Translations under genes and position numbers: made by a program | Part shown: piece by piece, positions 26,930 through 35,690 of the stretch | Layout of the letters: each line of letters starts with the position of its first letter | Numbering within the stretch: position 1 is the stretch's first letter | DNA from: Pseudomonas veronii | GTDB lineage: Bacteria > Pseudomonadota > Gammaproteobacteria > Pseudomonadales > Pseudomonadaceae | Assembly: GCF_001439695.1 (NCBI RefSeq) | Contig: NZ_JYLL01000003.1 | Span: 1 to 64,000, forward strand | Direction of reading: 5' to 3' | DNA length: 64,000 bases | The notes under the pieces: model-generated | What the model was told of the DNA's origin: nothing | Databases searched by the model: none | What the model saw: only the letters and a program-made list of their open reading frames with translations

Positions 26930-28222
26930 ATGGACGTCACCGCAACCTTAAGCTTGGGCGATCCGCTGGAACCCGCACGCAAGGCCACCGCGCAGATGCT
27001 GCAAGAGCGCGAACGCACGTTCTCGCTGCCACAGCCGTTCTACTCTGATGAGCGGTTGTTTGATATCGATATGCAGGAGATCTTCCAGAAAGAATGGTTG
27101 ATCGCCGGCATGACCTGCGAGATCCCCACCAAGGGCAACTTCCTGACCCTGCAAGTGGGCAAGAACCCGATCATCGTGATCCGTGGCGCCGATGGCGTGG
27201 TGCATGCGTTCCACAACGTCTGCCGCCACCGCGGTTCGCGCTTGTGTACCAGCGACAAAGGCAAGGTCGCCAAGCTGGTCTGCCCGTATCACCAGTGGAC
27301 CTACGAACTGGACGGCCGCCTGCTGTTCGCCGGCACCGAGATGGGCGCCGACTTCGACATGAAGCAGTACGGCCTCAAGCCGATCAACGTAAAGACCGCC
27401 GGCGGCTACATCTTCATCAGCCTGGCGCAGAACCCGCCGGCCATCGATGACTTCCTGTCGACCCTGAACCACTACATGGAACCCTACGACATGGAAAACA
27501 CCAAGGTGGCGGTGCAAACCACCTTGATGGAAAAGGCCAACTGGAAACTGGTGCTGGAAAACAACCGCGAGTGCTACCACTGCAACGCCTCGCACCCCGA
27601 GCTGTTGAAAACCCTGCTCGAGTGGGACGACGTCACCGACCCGCGCGCCGACCAGGCCTTCAAGGACCACGTGGCCGCCAGCGCCGCGGCCTGGGAAGCC
27701 GAAAAAATCCCTTACGCCCACGCCAGCTTCGGCCTGCGCAACCGCATCGTGCGTATGCCGCTGCTCAAGGGCACCGTGTCGATGACCCTGGACGGCAAAC
27801 AGGGCTGCAAGAAGTTGATGGGCCGCATCAAGAACCCGGACCTGGGCTCGATGCGTATCCTGCACCTGCCGCACTCGTGGAACCACTGCATGGGCGACCA
27901 CGTGATCGTGTTCACCGTGTGGCCGATCAGCGCCCAGGAAACCATGGTCACCACCAAGTGGCTGGTCCACAAGGACGCGGTCGAAGGCGTGGACTACGAC
28001 GTGGAGCGCATGCGCCAGGTATGGGACGCCACCAACGACCAGGACCGTCGCCTGGCCGAAGAAAACCAGCGCGGGATCAACTCCACCGCCTACCAGCCGG
28101 GCCCCTACTCCAAGACCTATGAGTTCGGCGTGGTGAACTTCATCGACTGGTACAGCGAGCGCATGTTGAGCAACCTCGGCGCGGCGCCGGCGCCCTACCT
28201 CAAAGGCGTGGCCGCCCAGTAA
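26930..28222 (+). CDS. gbcA: Glycine betaine demethylase, Rieske oxygenase subunit GbcA
   Basis: 430 residues. The Rieske cluster ligands are Cys98-X-His100 (CRHRGSRLC) and Cys118-X2-His121 (CPYHQW). The mononuclear iron site is in ENNRECYHCNASHPE (His217, His222). The enzyme removes one methyl group of glycine betaine as formaldehyde, giving dimethylglycine. MDVTATLSLGDPLEPARKAT agrees with the known N-terminus, and GAGGA precedes ATG 26930; the frame is open further upstream but not used. Confidence 0.96.
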   Translation: MDVTATLSLGDPLEPARKATAQMLQERERTFSLPQPFYSDERLFDIDMQEIFQKEWLIAGMTCEIPTKGNFLTLQVGKNPIIVIRGADGVVHAFHNVCRHRGSRLCTSDKGKVAKLVCPYHQWTYELDGRLLFAGTEMGADFDMKQYGLKPINVKTAGGYIFISLAQNPPAIDDFLSTLNHYMEPYDMENTKVAVQTTLMEKANWKLVLENNRECYHCNASHPELLKTLLEWDDVTDPRADQAFKDHVAASAAAWEAEKIPYAHASFGLRNRIVRMPLLKGTVSMTLDGKQGCKKLMGRIKNPDLGSMRILHLPHSWNHCMGDHVIVFTVWPISAQETMVTTKWLVHKDAVEGVDYDVERMRQVWDATNDQDRRLAEENQRGINSTAYQPGPYSKTYEFGVVNFIDWYSERMLSNLGAAPAPYLKGVAAQ

Positions 28223-28230
28223 CCATCCCT

Positions 28231-28256
28231 GTGGGAGCGGGCTTGCTCGCTCCCAC
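28231..28256. repeat. Short REP-like hairpin after gbcA
   Basis: GTGGGAGCG...CGCTCCCAC folds into a perfect stem with a short loop, 8 bp past the gbcA stop. It is a singlet of the GTGGGAG family and probably also acts as a transcript-end hairpin. Confidence 0.7.
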
Positions 28257-28270
28257 ATTGGGTTGCGCAC

Positions 28271-28885
28271 TGATCAAAATTTGTTCAAGCACACTGAAGC
28301 CCTCTCGCCGCCTGCCCTCCAGCCTTTGCCCAACAACTTATCCACAGAGCCACCCACAGCAATTGTGCGCAAGTGCGCCTGCCCGCCGAAATTAAATCAA
28401 GAAAATCCGTGACTTATTCGACTTGGCCGTTTTAAGGCGCCACTGATCAATTTTTGAACAACTCCGTGTAAGCCATATGAACCGTGCCCTGTAGCGGTAC
28501 GCGAACACCTTATCCACAGAAGCACCAACAGACTTTGGGGGCAACTTTGACGCGGCTGTGGAAAACCCCTTCAAACCTTCATAAACCGGGCTATCCACGC
28601 GTTTCAGCGGGCAAATGCGCGCAATTGATCAAATTTCGATCAGCCTAGCGTAAGCCTTTATTTATAAGGGCTGCAGCGGTAAGCGAACATCTTATCCACA
28701 GAAGCGCCAACAGACTTTGGGGGAAACTCTGCGCGGGGTAATCGCTGTGATCACACAGAAACCCAAGGAAAAACCGAGGGTTAGCCTGGTCGTTTTTTGT
28801 ACGGAGGGCTGCAGGGCTTGATTTACAGGGGGTGTGGACAACCGCGAACAGGTTATCCACAGACGGGTCAACAGGGATTGTGGGT
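28271..28885. other. Four-module DnaA-box array in a convergent intergenic region
   Basis: Four perfect DnaA boxes TTATCCACA lie on the plus strand at 28338, 28510, 28692 and 28853. Each is preceded, 66-67 bp upstream, by an AT-rich element: TGATCAAAATTTG (28271), TGATCAATTTTTG (28444), TGATCAAATTTCG (28626), TGGTCGTTTTTTG (28787). Modules 2-4 also share GCGAACA just before the box; all four have a (C)AACAG...TTGNGNG-like segment after it. Module spacing is 161-182 bp. The whole space 28223-28907 lies between the ends of gbcA and etfB, so it is not a promoter region. Small ORFs called here are not convincing genes. See the finding. Confidence 0.85.
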
Positions 28886-28907
28886 AAGCCATTCTCCCCG
28901 TTGCGGC

Positions 28908-29678
28908 TCAGCGAACCACGCCTTCCTCAAGCAACAACTTGAGAATCGCTTCAGCACCCGCTTCAGGGCTGAGGCCCTTGAGTACCTGCCCGCCGCCACC
29001 ACTGGCCTTGGCCGTGGCCGCCTTCATCCGGTCCGCGCCGCTCTTGGCCTTGATCACCTTGAGCCGCTTGGGTCGTGGCTTGGCCGGTTGCAACACGGCG
29101 CCTGTGAATAACTCGTCCGCTTCAACCTCGACCTCGTGGGCCGCCAGTTCGCCGCGTTGCGCCGGGCCATAGGCGCTCTGCCGAGGCTTGGGCGCAGCGT
29201 TATCCACCGTGGCCAGAAACGGCAGGCGCACCTTCAAGCGCCGCCGCTGCCCACGGGGCAAGGCTTGCAGCACCAGGGCCACGCCGCTCTCGATGGACTC
29301 CACCTGCGCCAGCCCGACAATCAGCGGCCAGCCCAGGTGTTCGGCGAGCAGGAACGGCAACATCCCCGAACCTTCGCCGGTTTCGGCCTGGCTACCGGTG
29401 AGCACCACCTGGGCACCGGCGTCGCGCAGATACTCACTGAGCACCGGCAAAGCATCGGCGCCAGGCGGTTGTTCGAGCACATGCAACTGCGCCAGCCCCA
29501 TGCCCAGGTAGCTGCGCAGCGTGGGTTCGGCGATGTCGCCGGCATGCAGCACCTGCAACTTATCCCCAGCCATTTGCAGGCCCAACTCGACCGCGCGCGC
29601 ATCCTGCTCGGCGCGGCGCGGTCGCCCGGAGGTGGGGTGGGCGCCGATGGAGACCAAACTGATTACCTGCGTGTTCAT
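28908..29678 (-). CDS. etfB: Electron transfer flavoprotein, beta subunit (dimethylglycine pathway)
   Basis: 256 residues of the ETF beta fold with GSQAETGEGSGMLPFLLAEHLG (AMP/FAD-binding region). Together with the next gene it forms a dedicated ETF that should accept electrons from dimethylglycine dehydrogenase DgcAB. It differs from the housekeeping EtfB by an extended, basic C-terminal region (KPRPKRLKVIKAK). It lies 15 bp after etfA on the same strand and ends the dgcA-dgcB-etfA-etfB order. Confidence 0.9.
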   Translation of the reverse strand: MNTQVISLVSIGAHPTSGRPRRAEQDARAVELGLQMAGDKLQVLHAGDIAEPTLRSYLGMGLAQLHVLEQPPGADALPVLSEYLRDAGAQVVLTGSQAETGEGSGMLPFLLAEHLGWPLIVGLAQVESIESGVALVLQALPRGQRRRLKVRLPFLATVDNAAPKPRQSAYGPAQRGELAAHEVEVEADELFTGAVLQPAKPRPKRLKVIKAKSGADRMKAATAKASGGGGQVLKGLSPEAGAEAILKLLLEEGVVR

Positions 29679-29693
29679 GCCCTTATCCTTTGC

Positions 29694-30914
29694 TTAAGCC
29701 GCATCGCGCTTGGCGCCGTGGCGGTAGGCCTCGACCGCGGCGATCAAGGCTTGCAGAATCGCGGCGCTGTCGCCGATCACCGAGAGGTCGGCACGCTTGA
29801 TCATGTCGCAGCCGGGGTCGAGGTTGATCGCCACCACCTTGTCGCAGGCGCCGATGCCTTGCAGGTGCTGGATCGCCCCGGAGATACCGACGGCCACATA
29901 CACCCGCGCCGTGACCCAGGTGCCGCTGGCGCCGACCTGGCGATCGCGGGCCATGAAGCCATCGTCCACCGCGACGCGCGAGGCGCCTTCGGTAGCGCCC
30001 AGGGCGGCGGCGGTCTGGTGGAACAGCGCCCAGTCCTTCACGCCGTTGCCGCCGGAGAAAATAAACTCGGCTTCAGCCATCGGAATCGCCGCCGGGTCCA
30101 CCGCCACCGCGCCGAGGTCTTCGATACGCGGCAGGCTGCGCGCCAGGGCTGTGGATAACTCCACGGGCAGCACTTCATGCCGAGTGTCGCTGACCGGATC
30201 GGCGCATTCGGCAGCCGCCAGGATCAGGCGCGGCAACGGCCGGGCCACGTCTTGCTGACCCGCACCTGCACGGCCGATGCACTGCTCGCCCTGGATCTGC
30301 CAGACCCGCGTGGCCGGGCGCTCGTTGAGGCTGGCGGCAAAACGCCGACCGAGTTCGCCGCCACCGCTGCGGCTGTCCGGCAGCAACCAATGGCGCGGGC
30401 TGAACTGGTTATCCACAGCCCGCAGGCCCTGCACGCGCTGCTCCGGTGAATAACCGTCGAAGGCATGGCCTTCGAGCACCAGCAGGCGGTCGACGCCGGC
30501 CGTGGCAAATGCGTTTTCCTTGTGTTCGCCAAACACCACGGCCAGCACCGCACCGTCGCTGCCGGCGAGTTGCCGGGCCAGGCCGAGCAGGTCACGGTCG
30601 TGGCTGCTCAGGCGGCCGCCGACCATGTCCGGCACCACGTTGATGTAGAACGCGGGCGCCGCCACCTGATGCAGCGGCAACTGCACCGCCACCGCCGCCG
30701 TGCGCTTGGCCGCCCCGCCCTGCTGGGCACCGCTGCGGTCGATGCGCTTGATGCCGTTGGGGCCGATAAAACCGACACCATGGACGTTCTTGCGGATGAC
30801 GCCGTTGGGCCCCATCCAACTGTGTTGCACCGGCTGCATCGCCGCATGCAGCGGGTGCAGGCGGTTACGGGCGATCCATTCGGCGCGTGGGTCGCGGCGG
30901 ATAATGTCGCTCAT
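29694..30914 (-). CDS. etfA: Electron transfer flavoprotein, alpha subunit (dimethylglycine pathway)
   Basis: 406 residues, longer than housekeeping EtfA (about 310) because of an about 90-residue N-terminal extension. The C-terminal FAD domain is clear: GASGTWVTARVYVAVGISGAIQHLQGIGACDKVVAINLDPGCDMIKRADLSVIGD. It binds FAD and passes electrons from DgcAB toward the ETF:quinone oxidoreductase. The ATG overlaps the dgcB stop by one base. Two more perfect DnaA boxes lie within the gene (30150-30158 minus, 30409-30417 plus). Confidence 0.92.
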   Translation of the reverse strand: MSDIIRRDPRAEWIARNRLHPLHAAMQPVQHSWMGPNGVIRKNVHGVGFIGPNGIKRIDRSGAQQGGAAKRTAAVAVQLPLHQVAAPAFYINVVPDMVGGRLSSHDRDLLGLARQLAGSDGAVLAVVFGEHKENAFATAGVDRLLVLEGHAFDGYSPEQRVQGLRAVDNQFSPRHWLLPDSRSGGGELGRRFAASLNERPATRVWQIQGEQCIGRAGAGQQDVARPLPRLILAAAECADPVSDTRHEVLPVELSTALARSLPRIEDLGAVAVDPAAIPMAEAEFIFSGGNGVKDWALFHQTAAALGATEGASRVAVDDGFMARDRQVGASGTWVTARVYVAVGISGAIQHLQGIGACDKVVAINLDPGCDMIKRADLSVIGDSAAILQALIAAVEAYRHGAKRDAA

Positions 30915-32857
30915 CAGTGTACCTCCGCGGGTTCACGCGTGATCGGGGCTTTGGCCGGCGCCGGCTCGTCGAGCAAGGCATCGGCCACCAACTCGGCGAT
31001 GTCCTTGATCAGTGGACGCGGTTCGACCACGCCTTCGAGCATCGCAGTGCATTGCGGGCAGCCCACGGCCACCAGTTCGGCGCCGGTTGTGCGGATGTCG
31101 TCCATCCGCATATCGGGGATGCGTTGCTTGCCCGGAATGTCGGTGATCGGTGCGCCGCCACCGCCACCGCAGCAGCGTGAACGGTAGCCCGAGCGTTGCA
31201 TCTCCTTGACCTCGATCCCCAACGCGCGCAGCACCTGGCGCGGCGCCTCGTATTCGCCGTTGTAGCGGCCCAGGTAGCACGGGTCGTGATAGGTCACGCT
31301 GCTGCCTTTGTGCTGGCCCAGGTTCAGCGCGCCGTGGCCGATCAGCTCGGCCATGAAGGTGCTGTGGTGCTGTACGACATAGTCACCGTTGAAGGCGCCG
31401 TATTCGTTTTTCAGCACATGGAAACTGTGCGGGTCGCAGGTGACGATGCGCGTGAAGTTGTACTTGGCCAAGGTCTGGATATTGCGCGTGGCCAGCAGTT
31501 GGAAGGTCGCTTCATCGCCCAAACGGCGGGCGACGTCGCCGCTGTCGCGCTCTTCCAGGCCGAGCACGGCAAAGTCGACCTTGGCCGCTTTCAGCACTTT
31601 GACGAAGGCGCGCAGGGTGCGCTGGTTGCGCATGTCGAAGGCACCGTCGCCGACCCAGAACAGCACCTCGCAGCGACCTTTTTCGCTGAGCAACGGCAGG
31701 TTCAGATCCGCCGCCCAGTTCAGCCGGCCGCCCGGTGCGAAGCCGCCGGGGTTGTCGGTGGCGATCAGGTTTTCGAGGACTTCGGCGCCCTTGTTCGGCG
31801 TGGCGCCTTTTTCCAGGGTGAGGTGGCGGCGCATGTCGACGATGGCGTCCACGTGCTCGATCATCATCGGGCACTCTTCCACACAGGCGCGGCAGGTGGT
31901 GCAGGACCACAACGTGTCGGCGTCCACCAGGCCGTTGACGATCGGTTGGTGCGGGTTGCCGCGGTGTTCACCGATCGGTTTTCCAGGATAAGCGCTGCCG
32001 GCGAACTTGGCATCGGTGCCGCCGGCCAGGCCGACCACCATGTCCTGAATCAGCTTTTTCGGGTTCAGCGGCTGGCCGGCGGCGAACGCCGGGCACGCCG
32101 CTTCGCACTTGCCGCACTGCACGCAGGCGTCGAAGCCGAGCAGTTGGTTCCAGGTGAAGTCCTTGGGTTTTTCCACCCCCAGGGGCGCGCTTTTATCGTT
32201 CAGGTCCAACGGTTTCAAACCGGTGGAACGGCCCCCGCCGAAGCGCTCGGCGCGGCGGTGCCAGGCCAGGTGCAAGGCACCGGCGAAGGCGTGCTTCATC
32301 GGCCCGCCCCAGGTCATGCCGAAGAACATTTCCGACACGCCCCACAGCACACCCACGCTCAACAACGCAGCCAGCAACCAGCCGCCGAAGTCAGCGGGCA
32401 GCACCCCGGCCACCGGCAGCGTCACCAGGAAGAAGCTCACAGAAAACGCCATCAGGCTTTTCGGCAGGCGCATCCACGGGCCTTTCGACAGGCGCGACGG
32501 CGGATTGCGCCGGCGCAGATAGACAAACGTGGCGCCGACAAACATCAGTACCGACGCCAGCAGCAAGGCAACGCCGAGGATGCGGTTATGCAGGCCGAAA
32601 CCATGCACCAGGACCGCCAGCAGCGCCGACAGCACAAAACCCAGCGCCGTAGCGACGTGGGTGTTGGCGATGTATTTGTCGCGGGCGACCACGTGGTGCA
32701 GGTCGACCATGTAGCGCTTGGGCATGGCCAGCAGGCCTTTGATCAAGTCGACCTTCGACGCCCGCCCACGGCGCCACATGGCTGCCCGCCGCAGTGCGCC
32801 CAGAACAGCAAGGCCCAGCGCCGCGAACAGCAGAATCGGAAGAAGAGTATTCAACAT
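30914..32857 (-). CDS. dgcB: Dimethylglycine catabolism Fe-S oxidoreductase DgcB
   Basis: 647 residues. Several N-terminal membrane helices are followed by two 4Fe-4S motifs, CVQCGKCEAACP and CTTCRACVEECP, and a C-terminal heterodisulfide-reductase-like CCG domain (CCGGGG). With DgcA it oxidises dimethylglycine to sarcosine; electron exit to EtfAB or the membrane is inferred. ATG 32857 is preferred over 32878 because GGGAG lies 8 bases upstream. Confidence 0.93.
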   Translation of the reverse strand: MLNTLLPILLFAALGLAVLGALRRAAMWRRGRASKVDLIKGLLAMPKRYMVDLHHVVARDKYIANTHVATALGFVLSALLAVLVHGFGLHNRILGVALLLASVLMFVGATFVYLRRRNPPSRLSKGPWMRLPKSLMAFSVSFFLVTLPVAGVLPADFGGWLLAALLSVGVLWGVSEMFFGMTWGGPMKHAFAGALHLAWHRRAERFGGGRSTGLKPLDLNDKSAPLGVEKPKDFTWNQLLGFDACVQCGKCEAACPAFAAGQPLNPKKLIQDMVVGLAGGTDAKFAGSAYPGKPIGEHRGNPHQPIVNGLVDADTLWSCTTCRACVEECPMMIEHVDAIVDMRRHLTLEKGATPNKGAEVLENLIATDNPGGFAPGGRLNWAADLNLPLLSEKGRCEVLFWVGDGAFDMRNQRTLRAFVKVLKAAKVDFAVLGLEERDSGDVARRLGDEATFQLLATRNIQTLAKYNFTRIVTCDPHSFHVLKNEYGAFNGDYVVQHHSTFMAELIGHGALNLGQHKGSSVTYHDPCYLGRYNGEYEAPRQVLRALGIEVKEMQRSGYRSRCCGGGGGAPITDIPGKQRIPDMRMDDIRTTGAELVAVGCPQCTAMLEGVVEPRPLIKDIAELVADALLDEPAPAKAPITREPAEVH

Positions 32858-32907
32858 GGTGAAGCTCCCACAGACCACACGGATCTACTGTGAAACCGGG
32901 TCTGAAT

Positions 32908-32995
32908 GTGGGAGGGAGCTTGCTCCCGATGGCGGACTGTCAGTTGATACAGCTGTAGCTGACCCACCGCCATCGGGGGCAAGCCCCCCTCCCAC
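32908..32995. repeat. REPIN between dgcA and dgcB
   Basis: Inverted REPs with unequal hairpins: the left has GGGAGCTTGCTCCC, the right GGGGGCAAGCCCCCC. Each arm keeps internal pairing, so the changes are compensatory within a hairpin. Confidence 0.9.
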
Positions 32996-33031
32996 ATTTT
33001 CAGACCGAGTACACATTGGTTCGGTGTCGGG

Positions 33032-35092
33032 TCAGAAATCCTTGCACAAGCGCAGGGCGTCATAGATCGCGGCGTGGGTATTGCGCTGCGCCACACAGTC
33101 ACCGATACGGAACAGCAAGTAGCCCTCGCCCGCTTCGCTCAGGCACGGTTGCGGCTTGATCGCGAACAGCGCTTCGATGTCCATCTGCCCCTTGTTGCGC
33201 GAGCCGGGCTTGAGGGCGTAGTAGATCTCCTCATCGGGACGCACGCCGTTTTCCACCACCACCTGATCGACCACCCGCTCCTCTTTGGCGCCGGTGTATT
33301 CGTTCTCCAGCACCGCCACCAGCTTGTCGCCTTCGCGGTAGACCTTTTCCAGCATCATGTCGCCGGTCATGATCACTTCCTTGGGGTACATGCTGCGGTA
33401 GTAGGTCGGGAACGACGTACCGCCGATGGCCACGCCGGGCTTGATGTCGTCGGTGACGATCTCGACCTGGCTGCCCTTGTCCGCGAGAAAATCGGCCACC
33501 GACATGCCGGTGAATTCGCAGATGGTGTCGTAGACCAGCACGTTCTTGCCCGGCGCGACTTTGCCGTCGAGCACGTCCCAACTGCTGACCACCAGGCCTT
33601 CGGCCGCGCCCCAGTGTTCGTTCTGCTCCAGGAACGGATGCCCGCCCACCGCCAGCACCACCACATCCGGGCGCAGGTCGAGGATGGCCGCCGCGTCCGC
33701 CGCCACGCCCAGGCGCAGGTCGACGTTCAACCGCGCCAGTTCCAGTTGGAACCAGCGGGTGATCCCGGCGATCTGGTCGCGCTGCGGGGCTTTGGAGGCG
33801 GTAGTGATTTGCCCGCCGATAAAGGCTTTTTTCTCGAACAGGGTCACGTCGTGGCCACGCTCGGCGGCGACGCGCGCAGCCTCCATCCCCGCTGGCCCGG
33901 CGCCGACCACCACCACCTTGCGCTTGGGCCCGGTGGATTTTTCGATGATGTGCGGCACGCCCATGTATTCGCGGGAGGTCGCGGCGTTCTGAATGCACAG
34001 CACATCCAGGCCCTGGTACTGGCGGTCGATGCAATAGTTGGCGCCGACGCACTGTTTGATCTGGTCGATCTGGCCCATCTTGATCTTGGCGATCAGGTGC
34101 GGGTCGGCGATGTGGGCGCGGGTCATGCCAACCATGTCCACATAGCCGCCTTCGAGGATGCGCGTGGCCTGGTTCGGGTCCTTGATGTTCTGCGCGTGCA
34201 GCACCGGGGCCTTGACCACTTCCTTGATCCCGGCCGCCAGATGCAGGAACGGCTCCGGTGGATAACTCATGTTCGGGATGACGTTGGCCAGGGTGTTGTG
34301 GGTATCGCAACCCGAGCCGACCACACCGATAAAATCGAGCATGCCGGTGTCGTCGTAATACTTGGCGATCTGCTTCATGTCCTCGTGGGACAAGCCGTCC
34401 GGGTGGAACTCATCGCCGCACAGGCGGATGCCGACGCAGAAATCCGGGCCGACTTCAGCCCGCACCGCCTTGAGCACTTCCAGGCCGAAACGCATGCGGT
34501 TTTCAAAGCTGCCGCCCCATTCGTCGGTGCGCTTGTTGACCCGCGGGCTCCAGAACTGGTCGATCATGTGCTGATGCACCGCCGACAGTTCCACGCCGTC
34601 CAGGCCACCGGCTTTCGCCCGCGCTGCCGCGCTGGCGTAGTTGCCGATCACGCGCCAGATCTCTTCCGGCTCGATGGTCTTGCAGGTCGCACGGTGTACC
34701 GGCTCGCGGATGCCCGAGGGCGACAGCAGGGTCGGCCAATGCTCGCCGTCCCAGCGCGAGCGGCGGCCCATGTGGGTAATCTGGATCATGATCTTGGCGC
34801 CATGCTTGTGCATGGCATCGGCCAGGTTCTGGAAGTGCGGGATGATCCGGTCGTCGGCCAGGTTCACCGATTTCCACCAGCCTTGCGGGCTGTCGATGGC
34901 CACGCTGGAAGACCCGCCGCAGATGGCCAGGCCGATCCCGCCCTTGGCTTTCTCTTCGTAGTACTTCACATAGCGGTCGGTGGTCATGCCGCCGTCGGTG
35001 GCATACACCTCGGCGTGGGCGGTACTGAGCACGCGGTTGCGGATGGTCAGTTTGCCGATCTGGATCGGCGCGAACATTGCTTCGAAAGCCAT
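33032..35092 (-). CDS. dgcA: Dimethylglycine dehydrogenase DgcA (OYE-type flavoprotein)
   Basis: 686 residues of the trimethylamine dehydrogenase/2,4-dienoyl-CoA reductase type. There is an N-terminal FMN barrel (MAFEAMFAPIQIGKLTIRNRV...), a 4Fe-4S region beginning CVGANYC, and a C-terminal FAD/NAD fold (VVVVGAGPAGMEAARVAAERG). It carries out demethylation of dimethylglycine to sarcosine with DgcB. ATG 35092 has GAGGA upstream; the frame is open to 35233 but overlaps the next gene. Confidence 0.94.
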   Translation of the reverse strand: MAFEAMFAPIQIGKLTIRNRVLSTAHAEVYATDGGMTTDRYVKYYEEKAKGGIGLAICGGSSSVAIDSPQGWWKSVNLADDRIIPHFQNLADAMHKHGAKIMIQITHMGRRSRWDGEHWPTLLSPSGIREPVHRATCKTIEPEEIWRVIGNYASAAARAKAGGLDGVELSAVHQHMIDQFWSPRVNKRTDEWGGSFENRMRFGLEVLKAVRAEVGPDFCVGIRLCGDEFHPDGLSHEDMKQIAKYYDDTGMLDFIGVVGSGCDTHNTLANVIPNMSYPPEPFLHLAAGIKEVVKAPVLHAQNIKDPNQATRILEGGYVDMVGMTRAHIADPHLIAKIKMGQIDQIKQCVGANYCIDRQYQGLDVLCIQNAATSREYMGVPHIIEKSTGPKRKVVVVGAGPAGMEAARVAAERGHDVTLFEKKAFIGGQITTASKAPQRDQIAGITRWFQLELARLNVDLRLGVAADAAAILDLRPDVVVLAVGGHPFLEQNEHWGAAEGLVVSSWDVLDGKVAPGKNVLVYDTICEFTGMSVADFLADKGSQVEIVTDDIKPGVAIGGTSFPTYYRSMYPKEVIMTGDMMLEKVYREGDKLVAVLENEYTGAKEERVVDQVVVENGVRPDEEIYYALKPGSRNKGQMDIEALFAIKPQPCLSEAGEGYLLFRIGDCVAQRNTHAAIYDALRLCKDF

Positions 35093-35108
35093 GGCAGGGT
35101 TCCTCGAC

Positions 35109-35639
35109 TTACAACGGCTTGACGGTGAACAGGCCGTCGTCATGGCCCTCTTCGGAGCCGCCGTAGACTTGTTCGGCCACGGTGCGAATAGTGCTGCCGC
35201 GCGCTTGCAGGATCTGGTCCATGGCCCCGGCAAACCAGCCGGTGAACATGTAGTCGACCTTGCGCCCGACCTTGCCGTACACGTAGACGAACGCCGAGTG
35301 TTCGAGCTTGACGCTGGCGGTGCCTTTGTCGAGGTCGATGTCCTGGATCTTGAACAGGCCCCAGCCGCGTTGCGACAGGCGCTTCATGTAGTGCTCGAAC
35401 ACCGCCACGCCTTCAAGGCCATGGCATTCGGCTTCTTTTTCACACCAGTGCCAGGCGGATTTGTAGCCGGCCTTGTAGAGGATCTCAGCATAGGCCTCGG
35501 CGCCGAGCACTTCTTCGATGCCCATGTGGTTGTTGACGAAGAAATGACGCGGTACGTACAGCATCGGCAGGGCGTCGGAGGTCCAGACACCGGTTTCGCT
35601 GTCGACTTCGATAGGCAATTGCGGGGCGATCTTGGCCAT
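35109..35639 (-). CDS. DUF5943 protein of the dimethylglycine locus
   Basis: 176 residues with FVNNHMGIEEVLGAEAYAEILYKAG, CHGLEGVAVFEHYMKRL and YMFTGWFAGAMDQILQ, resembling a V4R-like small-molecule-binding fold. It sits between a dipeptidase-like gene and dgcA with short gaps, the same position as PA5397 in P. aeruginosa. Function is unknown; an accessory role in dimethylglycine oxidation is inferred from context only. Confidence 0.8.
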   Translation of the reverse strand: MAKIAPQLPIEVDSETGVWTSDALPMLYVPRHFFVNNHMGIEEVLGAEAYAEILYKAGYKSAWHWCEKEAECHGLEGVAVFEHYMKRLSQRGWGLFKIQDIDLDKGTASVKLEHSAFVYVYGKVGRKVDYMFTGWFAGAMDQILQARGSTIRTVAEQVYGGSEEGHDDGLFTVKPL

Positions 35640-35690
35640 GGAAACTTAACTCCAGAAAATTCGTAGTGGTGTTGCCCGTGGGTGTTTGGC

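Noticed and set aside
28744..28755. CRP/Vfr site at TGTGATCACA after gbcA
   Set aside because: The TGTGA and TCACA halves lack the required six-base spacer, and it lies in a region with no promoter need.
28271..28885. Canonical chromosomal origin oriC
   Set aside because: The boxes resemble oriC boxes, but dnaA, dnaN, rpmH and gidA-type neighbours are absent. I keep it as a DnaA-box array of unknown role.
28392..28892. Small minus-strand ORFs between gbcA and etfB
   Set aside because: They read through the repeated modules in different frames, without ribosome binding sites; repeated DNA explains them.
33074..35122. 682-codon plus-strand ORF opposite dgcA
   Set aside because: Antisense shadow of dgcA; low-complexity His/Val/Ala/Asp-rich translation.
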